From Mucilaginibacter_A sp041088075 (GTDB lineage: Bacteria; Bacteroidota; Bacteroidia; Sphingobacteriales; Sphingobacteriaceae): a DNA stretch of 64,000 bases. Below are positions 16,740 to 23,424 of this stretch, piece by piece (position 1 is the stretch's first letter; each line of letters starts with the position of its first letter). Position numbers and translations under genes: made by a program. Below the pieces are notes generated by a model. The model worked only from the letters and a program-made list of their open reading frames with translations. It was not told the origin of the DNA and did no database searches. The DNA is taken from NCBI RefSeq assembly GCF_041088075.1, contig NZ_JBGCVY010000008.1, positions 55,146 through 119,145 of the forward strand, read 5' to 3'.

Positions 16740-17819
16740 TTACAACTTTTCGTTTACGTTGATGCAGTTGAGGTCATCAAAAGCAACGGTCAAACGTTTT
16801 ACAAAATTCTCTTCGCCTTTGCGCAGCCATACGCGCGGGTCGTAATATTTTTTGTTTGGCGCATCTTCTTTGCCCGGGCTGCCAATCTGCGTTTGCAAAA
16901 AGCCTTCATTGGCGTGGTAATAATTTAAAATCCCTTCCCAAAAAGCCCATTGCATATCGGTGTCCAAATTCATTTTGATGGCACCGTATGAAATTGCTTC
17001 GCGGATTTCTGCCTGTGTAGAACCAGAACCGCCATGAAAAACAAAATTTATTGGTTTTTCTGCTTCCAAATTAAAATGCTGTTTTACATATTCCTGCGAA
17101 TTATGCAAAATTACGGGCTGCAATTTCACATTTCCGGGTTTATAAACGCCGTGCACGTTCCCAAAAGCAGCAGCAATGGTAAACCGGTCGCTCACTTTGC
17201 TCAATTCTTCATAAGCATAAGCCACATCTTCCGGCTGTGTGTACAGGCGTGAACTATCAACATGGGAATTATCTACACCATCTTCTTCTCCGCCGGTAAC
17301 GCCCAATTCTATTTCCAAGGTCATGCCTAATTTAGACATCCGTTCCAAATATTTAGAAGAAGTTTCGATGTTTTCTTCGATCGGTTCTTCGGAAAGGTCA
17401 AGCATGTGAGAGGAGAATAATGGCTTGTTATGTTCTGCAAAAAAACGTTCGCCGTGCGCCAACAGCCCGTCAATCCAGGGCAATAGTTTTTTTGCGGCAT
17501 GGTCTGTATGCAAAATAACGGCAACGCCATACTGTTCGGCCAATAAATGCACATGCGTTGCAGCAGAAACCGCACCCAAAATACAAGCCTGCAACTGATC
17601 ATTGTTGAGCGATTTGCCAGCGTAAAATTGTGCGCCGCCATTAGAAAGCTGGATGATGACCGGGGAATTGACCGCTTTTGCAGTTTCCATAACGGCGTTA
17701 ACAGTATTGGTGTTCACTACGTTAACGGCCGGCAAGGCAAACTGGTGTTGTTTTGCCAATTCAAACAATTGCTGTACCTGGTCGCCGTGCAGTACGCCTT
17801 TAAAATTTTTAAGATCCAT
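16740..17819 (-). CDS. fbaA: class II fructose-bisphosphate aldolase
   Basis: 359 residues, the E. coli FbaA-type length. This zinc enzyme splits fructose 1,6-bisphosphate to dihydroxyacetone phosphate and glyceraldehyde 3-phosphate in glycolysis and runs in reverse in gluconeogenesis. Zinc ligands and the catalytic Asp lie in VILHTDHAAKK (about residues 106-115); phosphate-binding and later ligand segments are AAAFGNVHGVYKPG, FVFHGGSGS and IKMNLDTDMQWAFWEG. The TGGEEDGVDN loop is also typical. It is a monocistronic unit divergent from accD, with its own terminator. Confidence 0.96.
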   Translation of the reverse strand: MDLKNFKGVLHGDQVQQLFELAKQHQFALPAVNVVNTNTVNAVMETAKAVNSPVIIQLSNGGAQFYAGKSLNNDQLQACILGAVSAATHVHLLAEQYGVAVILHTDHAAKKLLPWIDGLLAHGERFFAEHNKPLFSSHMLDLSEEPIEENIETSSKYLERMSKLGMTLEIELGVTGGEEDGVDNSHVDSSRLYTQPEDVAYAYEELSKVSDRFTIAAAFGNVHGVYKPGNVKLQPVILHNSQEYVKQHFNLEAEKPINFVFHGGSGSTQAEIREAISYGAIKMNLDTDMQWAFWEGILNYYHANEGFLQTQIGSPGKEDAPNKKYYDPRVWLRKGEENFVKRLTVAFDDLNCINVNEKL

Positions 17820-17924
17820 AGTAATTGTGATGTACTTTTAAAATCCGAAGTTAAATAAAATACATTTCTGCGCAATAAATTCTGCTATATAAACCACGAC
17901 GGTTTTTTTCGTTAATTTGTGCAT

Positions 17925-17936
17925 TAAAAACAGTAT
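17925..17936 (+). repeat. TAAAAACAGTAT variant motif immediately before the accD start
   Basis: It ends 2 bp before the ATG at 17939, in the position a ribosome-binding site would occupy. No purine-rich Shine-Dalgarno sequence is present otherwise. Confidence 0.5.
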
Positions 17937-17938
17937 AG

Positions 17939-18784
17939 ATGGCTTGGTTTAAAAGGGAAGAAAAAGGGATTATTACAACAACAAAAGAGAAAAAAGAAGC
18001 GCCCGACGGCATTTGGAACAAATGCCCGAATTGTAAAAAGCCACTTCATTACTCAGAACAAGTTGAAAATCAATACGTTTGCCACTATTGTGGTTTCCAC
18101 ATGCGCATTGGTTCCAAAGAATATTTTTCCATTTTGTTTGATGACAACCAGTTTACGGAGCTTTTCCCGAATATCATTTCAGCCGACCCGCTTAACTTTG
18201 CCGATACCAAAAAGTACACTGACCGGCTGGAAGAAAGCAAAAGAAAAACAGGTTTAAAAGATGCGATCCGCGCAGCACACGGAAAAATTGAAGGCCAGGA
18301 TTTGGTAATTGCCTGTATGGATTTTACGTTTATCGGCGGTTCGATGGGTTCTGTTGTTGGCGAAAAGATTTCCCGAAGCATTGATTATTGTATCGAACAC
18401 CGGATGCCTTTTTTAATGATCTCAAAATCAGGTGGCGCACGCATGATGGAAGCAGCTTTTTCGCTGATGCAAATGGCCAAAACATCCGCCAAACTGGCTT
18501 TGCTGGCCCAGGCCAAACTGCCTTATATTTCTTTGCTGACCGACCCAACCACCGGCGGCGTTACCGCATCTTATGCCATGCTGGGCGATATCAATGTTTC
18601 GGAACCTGGCGCGCTGATTGGTTTTGCCGGCCCGCGGGTGATCAAAGAAACAATCAAAAAAGATTTGCCAAAAGGTTTCCAAACGGCAGAATTTGTTTTG
18701 GAACACGGTTTTCTCGATTTTATTGTTGACAGAAGGAAGATGAAAGAAAAGTTGGGCGCATTTATCAAGATGATGAATAACTAA
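17939..18784 (+). CDS. accD: acetyl-CoA carboxylase carboxyltransferase subunit beta
   Basis: 281 residues. AccD pairs with AccA to move the carboxyl group from biotin to acetyl-CoA, the first step of fatty-acid synthesis. An N-terminal zinc ribbon is complete (Cys29, Cys32, Cys48, Cys51), and the crotonase-like core has MISKSGGARMMEAAFSLMQM, YISLLTDPTTGGVTASYAMLGD and FAGPRVIKETI. Length is normal. It stands alone, divergent from the aldolase gene. Confidence 0.97.
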   Translation: MAWFKREEKGIITTTKEKKEAPDGIWNKCPNCKKPLHYSEQVENQYVCHYCGFHMRIGSKEYFSILFDDNQFTELFPNIISADPLNFADTKKYTDRLEESKRKTGLKDAIRAAHGKIEGQDLVIACMDFTFIGGSMGSVVGEKISRSIDYCIEHRMPFLMISKSGGARMMEAAFSLMQMAKTSAKLALLAQAKLPYISLLTDPTTGGVTASYAMLGDINVSEPGALIGFAGPRVIKETIKKDLPKGFQTAEFVLEHGFLDFIVDRRKMKEKLGAFIKMMNN

Positions 18785-18863
18785 TTTTTTTAGCTTTTTT
18801 TGTCCTTTTTAAAACAATCAATTTTTTTTTGGGTTGATAGTAGGAAAACCAAAAAACAGCAAC

Positions 18864-19133
18864 ATGAACCCATCAAAAGAAAACGATCAGGCTGATCAAG
18901 GACAAAATAATACCGATAAAAACAGTACGCACGAAACGGATAACACCAACACGGTAAAAGACCCGGACACCTGGACAACCGGAAGCGAACCGATGACAGG
19001 CGCACAGCATTCTTACTTAAAAACATTATCAGACCAGGCCGGCGAAGATGTTGACGAAACGTTGAACAAAGCAGAAGCATCCAAAAAAATTGATGAACTG
19101 CAACACAAAACCGGCCGAGGCTTGGACGACTAA
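18864..19133 (+). CDS. DUF3072 small acidic protein
   Basis: 89 residues from ATG 18864; the open frame begins 10 codons earlier but with unlikely sequence. The N-terminal half is disordered (Asn/Asp/Thr-rich). The C-terminal half, PMTGAQHSYLKTLSDQAGE..NKAEASKKIDELQ, is the DUF3072 signature, a short helical domain found in many bacteria and of unknown role. It is followed by a strong terminator, so it forms a short transcript. A TAAAAACAGTAC variant motif lies within at about 18916-18927. Confidence 0.85.
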   Translation: MNPSKENDQADQGQNNTDKNSTHETDNTNTVKDPDTWTTGSEPMTGAQHSYLKTLSDQAGEDVDETLNKAEASKKIDELQHKTGRGLDD

Positions 19134-19160
19134 ACAAGTTTTGCCGGTTACTAAAAAAAT

Positions 19161-19190
19161 AAGTGCTTCTTTTAGGGGCACTTTTTTTAT
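19161..19190 (+). terminator. hairpin terminator after the DUF3072 gene, motif in the loop
   Basis: Stem AAGTGC/GCACTT followed by seven Ts. The loop and 5' arm include an inverted motif copy (TAAAAGAAGCAC on the minus strand). Confidence 0.8.
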
Positions 19191-19218
19191 CTGCTAACTT
19201 TCAATTAGATTAATTTTT

Positions 19219-19794
19219 ATGGATGAGGATAAAGCAGAACAGCGGATAAAGCAAATTTTATGTTTTGGCAATAGTTTGACTGCCGGTTATGGGTTACCCT
19301 CGCAACAGTCGTTTCCATCGTTAATCCAACAAAAAATCAATGCCAACAAACTTCCGTACAAAGTAATTAATGCAGGTTTAAGCGGCGAAACCTCGGTTGG
19401 CGGCAAAAGCAGGATTCTGAACTTGATAGACCAACAAATAGATGTTTTTGTGTTGGAGCTGGGCATCAATGATATTTTGCGTGGCATAACCGTTGCAGAT
19501 ACTTTAAACAACTTACAATTTATCATTGACCTGGTGAAACTAAAGCACCCAAACGTAAAAATGCTTTTGCTGGGGATGGAACTGCCATCGTTTTTAACCG
19601 GGCATATTTTGAAAGATTTCCGCATGGTGTTCCGGCAGTTGGCCGATAAAAACAACATGGCTTTTGTCCCGTTTTTGCTGAATGGTGTTGCCGGAAACCG
19701 TTTGCTGAACCTGCCCGATGGCGTACACCCAAACGCAAAAGGTTATGAAATTGTGGCAGGCAATGTTTGGGACGTATTAAAAAAGATATTGTAA
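19219..19794 (+). CDS. SGNH/GDSL esterase, TesA-like
   Basis: 191 residues. SGNH blocks are complete: block I FGNSLTAGYG (nucleophile Ser about 18), block II NAGLSGET with the Gly, block III LGINDILRG with the Asn, and block V LPDGVHPNAKGYE with the Asp and His dyad. This is the arylesterase/lysophospholipase L1 (TesA) group. TesA is usually periplasmic, but no signal peptide is visible from this start (MDEDKAEQRIKQILCFGNS), so the protein is probably cytoplasmic. Confidence 0.9.
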   Translation: MDEDKAEQRIKQILCFGNSLTAGYGLPSQQSFPSLIQQKINANKLPYKVINAGLSGETSVGGKSRILNLIDQQIDVFVLELGINDILRGITVADTLNNLQFIIDLVKLKHPNVKMLLLGMELPSFLTGHILKDFRMVFRQLADKNNMAFVPFLLNGVAGNRLLNLPDGVHPNAKGYEIVAGNVWDVLKKIL

Positions 19795-19798
19795 GTAG

Positions 19799-19810
19799 AT
19801 GCTTCTTTTA
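19799..19810 (-). repeat. motif copy just after the esterase stop
   Basis: Inverted exact copy followed inward by CCGGCAAATTTTT, 5 bp after the stop codon. Confidence 0.65.
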
Positions 19811-19865
19811 CCGGCAAATTTTTGGGCAAGTTTATACTTTTAGTATTTAAACCCGGGCCATTAAT

Positions 19866-20153
19866 TTAGTTGAATTTTAACTTTGGCCTTGCACTTGTTA
19901 AAAGCGCTAAAACTTTTACAATAAACCGGCTCTTGCTAAACAAATCCGGGTTTTTGATAACACTATATTGCAACAAGTCATTGTTGCATTCATCCTGTAG
20001 CCCGTTTAAATATTGACAGTATTCATTTTCGGTAATAAAAATGAGTTTAAAATTGTCTTTAACAGTGCAAGCGGGCAAGGGCAATTTATACTTTTCAAAA
20101 TCCGCAATTGTAAATTTGGAGGGCAGTACTTCTAAAAAAGCTTCATTCATCAT
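19866..20153 (-). CDS. hypothetical protein, 95 residues
   Basis: It begins with two consecutive ATG codons and shows coding-like composition (Phe/Lys/Leu/Asn with four Cys). No signal peptide, membrane span or known motif is recognised. An aromatic-rich centre (FKLIFITENEYCQYLNGL) suggests a folded domain. It stands alone, flanked by A+T-rich gaps, in a run of small unknown genes. It may be lineage specific; moderate confidence that it is expressed. Confidence 0.5.
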   Translation of the reverse strand: MMNEAFLEVLPSKFTIADFEKYKLPLPACTVKDNFKLIFITENEYCQYLNGLQDECNNDLLQYSVIKNPDLFSKSRFIVKVLALLTSARPKLKFN

Positions 20154-20273
20154 ACAATATTTATGTAGTGTTAAAATTTGATATGATTTAATAAATTATC
20201 AAACAATCCGAATTGATTAAAACTTGTACGCAAATTTAAAAACTAAGGTTGCAGTTTCTCCGTAACTATTTTT

Positions 20274-20462
20274 ATGGAAAATTACAAGGTTTATCGAAAC
20301 CTAAAATCCAACCTGCAAAAAAAGAAAACCAGGCTGGCAGATTTGAAGGCGAAACTGACCGAGGTTAAAGTTGAAATAGAAACTTTGGAAATTGAAGTTG
20401 AAGAAGATATCAACGGCTTAAACATGGTTTTTGACAGTATTATCAGCCAAAAAAGCAATTAA
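20274..20462 (+). CDS. small coiled-coil protein, 62 residues
   Basis: Nearly the entire protein is one predicted coiled coil: heptad-like hydrophobics run through LKSNLQKKKTRLADLKAKLTE and the following VEIETLEIEVEE. It is highly charged with no membrane span. Function is unknown. It is followed 34 bp later by a small lipoprotein gene on the same strand and may be cotranscribed with it. Confidence 0.55.
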   Translation: MENYKVYRNLKSNLQKKKTRLADLKAKLTEVKVEIETLEIEVEEDINGLNMVFDSIISQKSN

Positions 20463-20496
20463 ACCTGATCTAAAATTGGAACTATAAAAAACAACA

Positions 20497-20652
20497 ATGA
20501 TGAAACTTAAGCATTTATACTTTTTGGTTTTTTTAAGTTTGGTTTCTTGTCAAAAAAACAAATCAAAAGCCGCTGAAAACCTGAAAGCAGTGCAAGATAC
20601 AACCAAAAAAACCGATACCAAAAAGAAAGCAATTTTTAACCATCGGTTTTGA
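20497..20652 (+). CDS. small lipoprotein, 51 residues
   Basis: The frame begins with tandem ATGs (20497, 20500) and codes a lysine-containing hydrophobic leader ending in the lipobox LVSC at Cys18, followed by a short hydrophilic tail rich in Lys/Thr. It is probably exported and lipid-anchored. Bacteroidota carry many such tiny lipoproteins of unknown role. Same strand as the coiled-coil gene 34 bp upstream. Confidence 0.55.
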   Translation: MMKLKHLYFLVFLSLVSCQKNKSKAAENLKAVQDTTKKTDTKKKAIFNHRF

Positions 20653-20682
20653 TTGATTAATTAAAAAAAGTTTTTGAAATTA

Positions 20683-20694
20683 ATGCTTCTTTTA
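20683..20694 (-). repeat. motif copy downstream of the small lipoprotein
   Basis: Exact copy on the minus strand, between the lipoprotein stop and the next gene at 20757. Confidence 0.65.
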
Positions 20695-20756
20695 GCATAC
20701 ATTTTTTGTTAAACATTTCGTTGTATGTTTTTTAAATTCACAATCAAAAGTAAAAG

Positions 20757-21200
20757 ATGCTGAAACCTATAATCACTGCTGTTTTTTGTTGCATGGTTTT
20801 TTTCTGTTCGGCACAAAAGCAACTGTTAACTTATCCCGAATTGCAATCAATTGTTCAAAACAATCCTGACCAAATTACCATTTTTTTGAAAGGAAAAAAT
20901 TATCAGATTTTACCCGGTTCAAATAATAATAACTTGCATTTTTTAGGCTTGGTTGCAGATGAAGATTATACCGATATCACAATCAGTTTTGAGAAACGCC
21001 ATACGATAATCCACCTCACTACAACCAACCAGCCACAAGTTGCAGTGATACAAAAATACCTCCAAAGTTATAATGGTAAAAACAGCAAAGGCTCTACCAT
21101 TTACCGCGTAAAAGATGGAGCCTTTTCTACAATTGCGATTAAAGAAAACGAACCTAAAGTAAATAGTCTTAAAGTTTATAACATTGATCTGGAAAATTAA
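20757..21200 (+). CDS. hypothetical secreted protein, 147 residues
   Basis: Signal peptide at 1-19 (VFCCMVFFCSAQ). The mature part is beta-rich and polar, with no motif that I recognise. The stretch FLKGKNYQILPGSNNNNLHFLGL and the later FEKRHTIIHLTTTNQPQ hint at a small beta sandwich. It is followed by a motif copy, and the next gene on the opposite strand also encodes an exported protein. Function unknown. Confidence 0.65.
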   Translation: MLKPIITAVFCCMVFFCSAQKQLLTYPELQSIVQNNPDQITIFLKGKNYQILPGSNNNNLHFLGLVADEDYTDITISFEKRHTIIHLTTTNQPQVAVIQKYLQSYNGKNSKGSTIYRVKDGAFSTIAIKENEPKVNSLKVYNIDLEN

Positions 21201-21213
21201 GAACCAAACTTGA

Positions 21214-21225
21214 GTGCTTCTTTTA
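21214..21225 (-). repeat. motif copy (GCAC form) between convergent genes
   Basis: It lies in the 26-bp gap between the secreted protein stop (21200) and the DUF4251 stop (21227). Confidence 0.6.
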
Positions 21226-21226
21226 C

Positions 21227-21778
21227 CTACTGTTTTTTGTCTTTTGGTTTATTTTCGGTAATGTAACCGTTAAAAGAAATAGGCTGACGATTGTTGCTCG
21301 TAACGTTTAAATTGGCATAGCCCAGCTCAGAAACCGATAAAATCATTTGCCGGGTTTCTTTTACGTTATGTGGTACAATTGTAATTTCCCAGCCGCTTTT
21401 TTTGTTGTTGCTGCTGTTGTAGTCAAACTTTTTAGTTTTAAACTGAATCCCGGTTTGGGTTGGGTCAGTCGGGTCCATTGGCGCAACATAGGCACGGCCA
21501 TAATAAGGCAGGTAGCAATCTATAGAATCTTTACTGACCGTTACATTATAGTTGTAATTTAACTGAATGTTGCTCCAACCCTGTGGCAAGGCCATCTGTG
21601 CCATAAAAACAAAGTTATGGTTGTCCATCATGTTTTTTACGTCCTGCTTTTTTTCCGCTGTTTTTTGCGCCCTTGTAGTTTTGGTATTTTGGGCAGAAGC
21701 TGGGTTTGAACTCAGCAGCGTTAAAAACAGCAGCACAATACTGCCTAAAATATGGGTGTAATTGCGTTTGGTATTCAT
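21227..21778 (-). CDS. DUF4251 exported protein
   Basis: 183 residues from ATG 21778; the frame is open 10 codons upstream, but the chosen start gives a clean signal peptide (1-30, ending NPASAQN). The mature region has the DUF4251 pattern: FVFMAQMALPQGWSNIQLNYNYNVTVSKDSIDCYLPYYGRAYVAP and later FDYNSSNNKKSGWEITIVPHN, a lipocalin-like beta barrel in solved relatives. Confined mainly to Bacteroidota, presumed periplasmic, function unknown. Confidence 0.88.
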   Translation of the reverse strand: MNTKRNYTHILGSIVLLFLTLLSSNPASAQNTKTTRAQKTAEKKQDVKNMMDNHNFVFMAQMALPQGWSNIQLNYNYNVTVSKDSIDCYLPYYGRAYVAPMDPTDPTQTGIQFKTKKFDYNSSNNKKSGWEITIVPHNVKETRQMILSVSELGYANLNVTSNNRQPISFNGYITENKPKDKKQ

Positions 21779-21850
21779 GCTAAAAAATGGTTTTTGTTTA
21801 ATCAACAATAAAATTAATTAACAACGAAACCAAAGATCAGTTTAATACAA

Positions 21851-22019
21851 ATGCTTCTTTTATGACATAAAAATTGCTGTGTAGTAGTTGTAACCCTCCT
21901 GGTTCTCAAGCGGCAATACAAGTTTCAGGGGAAATAATAGTTTAAATAACTACTTGTTGCAGATACTGTTTTTACCGGCAAAAAATCAATATCAATTTAT
22001 TGCCGGTAAAAGAAGCATC
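21851..22019. repeat. three motif copies, including a mixed-form inverted pair
   Basis: A minus-strand copy at 21851-21862, then an inverted pair in which the left arm is the ATACTGTTTTTACC variant (21963-21976) and the right arm the standard TAAAAGAAGCAT (22007-22018). The arms share CCGGCAA/TTGCCGG (21962-21981 with 22000-22019). It lies next to the NDH-2 stop and could act as its terminator. Confidence 0.75.
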
Positions 22020-22020
22020 G

Positions 22021-23331
22021 TTAAGATTGGGCAACCGGCTCTTTGATCGGTTGGCCATCATTGCGGTAATAGGGGCGGATGATCAAACGTGTGCCGCCAT
22101 TGTAACTGATGTAACTGCCCAGCCAATTGATAAAAACAACAACTTTGTTTCTAAAGCCCATCAGCAAAACCAAGTGAACAAACATCCAGGTTAACCAGGC
22201 AAAAAATCCTTGAAATTTAATTTTTCCTAAATCCACAACGGCTTTGTTACGGCCAATAGTTGCCATCGAGCCTTGGTCGTTGTACACAAACTTTTCCGTC
22301 GGTTCGTTTTTGATCAGCCTAAGCAAGTTTTTTGCCAGGTGCTTTCCCTGCTGGATTGATACCGGAGCTACGCCTGGCAAACCTTTTGGCATTCCTTCGC
22401 TAACGGTGGATGATACATCGCCGATGGCAAAAACATTGTTCAGGCCAATCACCCGGTTTATTTCGTCGGTAGAAATGCGGTTGCCCTTGGCAATAAGTTC
22501 TTTCGGAATGCCTTCCGGCACAACGCCTATCACACCTGCAGACCAGACTACATTTTTGGTTTTGATCTTTCTGCCGTCTTTAAAAGAAATGACGTTGCCA
22601 TCATAGCTTTCCACCATCAAGTTTGTCAACACTTCAACATTCATTTTTTCCAAAAACTGTTGCGCTTTTTTGGAAGCCTGCTCACTCATATTGGCCAAAA
22701 CCTTGGGCAGTCCATCTACCAGATAAACCTTCATTTCCTCCTTGTTCAATTCCGGATAGTCTTTTTTAAGGATGTAATTTCGGATTTCTGCTATCGAACC
22801 GGCCAATTCTACACCGGTTGGACCGGCACCTACCAAAACGAAAGTCAAATAAGGTTCGCGCTCTTCTTTGGTTGGTAATAACAAAGCCGTTTCCAGGTTT
22901 TGCAAAACAGCACTGCGCAAATTCAAAGCTTCCGGAATACTTTTCATCGGAAGCGTGTATTTTTCAAAGTCCTTGTTTCCAAAAAAGTTATTGGTAGAAC
23001 CTGTGGCAAGCACCAGGTAATCGTAGGCAATTTCGCCGATGGTGGTATCAATACTGTTTTTATCGGTATTAATTTTCTTTACTTCGGCAATCCGGAAACG
23101 AAGGTTTTTTTGTCCTTCAAAGTTCTTTCTCAACGAAAAAGCAATCGAATCGGCCTCCAAACTTCCGGTTGCCACCTGGTACATTAGTGGCTGGAAAGTG
23201 TGGTAGTTGTGTTTATCAATTAAAATAACCTCTACTTCTTTGTTTTTCAAACTGTTTGCAAGTTCTATACCGCCAAAGCCAGCGCCAACGATCACGACTT
23301 TAGGGAAATTGGAGTTGTATGTTGATTCCAT
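22021..23331 (-). CDS. type II NADH dehydrogenase (NDH-2-like FAD oxidoreductase)
   Basis: 436 residues from ATG 23331 (the open frame begins 22 codons earlier with Cys-rich, unlikely sequence). FAD-binding Rossmann VVIVGAGFGGIELANSL at the N-terminus and NADH-binding VLVGAGPTGVELAGS at about 165-180, with the FAIGDVSS and GVAPVSIQQGKHLAKN segments. The hydrophobic C-terminus (FFAWLTWMFVHLVLLMGF and beyond) fits the membrane-anchoring end of NDH-2. It transfers electrons from NADH to quinone without proton pumping. An internal variant motif lies near 23049-23060. Confidence 0.93.
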   Translation of the reverse strand: MESTYNSNFPKVVIVGAGFGGIELANSLKNKEVEVILIDKHNYHTFQPLMYQVATGSLEADSIAFSLRKNFEGQKNLRFRIAEVKKINTDKNSIDTTIGEIAYDYLVLATGSTNNFFGNKDFEKYTLPMKSIPEALNLRSAVLQNLETALLLPTKEEREPYLTFVLVGAGPTGVELAGSIAEIRNYILKKDYPELNKEEMKVYLVDGLPKVLANMSEQASKKAQQFLEKMNVEVLTNLMVESYDGNVISFKDGRKIKTKNVVWSAGVIGVVPEGIPKELIAKGNRISTDEINRVIGLNNVFAIGDVSSTVSEGMPKGLPGVAPVSIQQGKHLAKNLLRLIKNEPTEKFVYNDQGSMATIGRNKAVVDLGKIKFQGFFAWLTWMFVHLVLLMGFRNKVVVFINWLGSYISYNGGTRLIIRPYYRNDGQPIKEPVAQS

Positions 23332-23375
23332 ATTGTTATTACAGTGTTTTGAGGTTTCTGTTTGGCTGAAAATAC

Positions 23376-23407
23376 AAAAGCCGTTCTGAATAATCAAAAC
23401 GGCTTTT
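23376..23407 (-). terminator. terminator of secDF
   Basis: A 10-bp perfect stem AAAAGCCGTT/AACGGCTTTT with a 12-nt loop, 18 bp beyond the secDF stop on the minus strand, ending in a T-rich run. Confidence 0.85.
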
Positions 23408-23424
23408 AAAATAGGAGATTCGGA

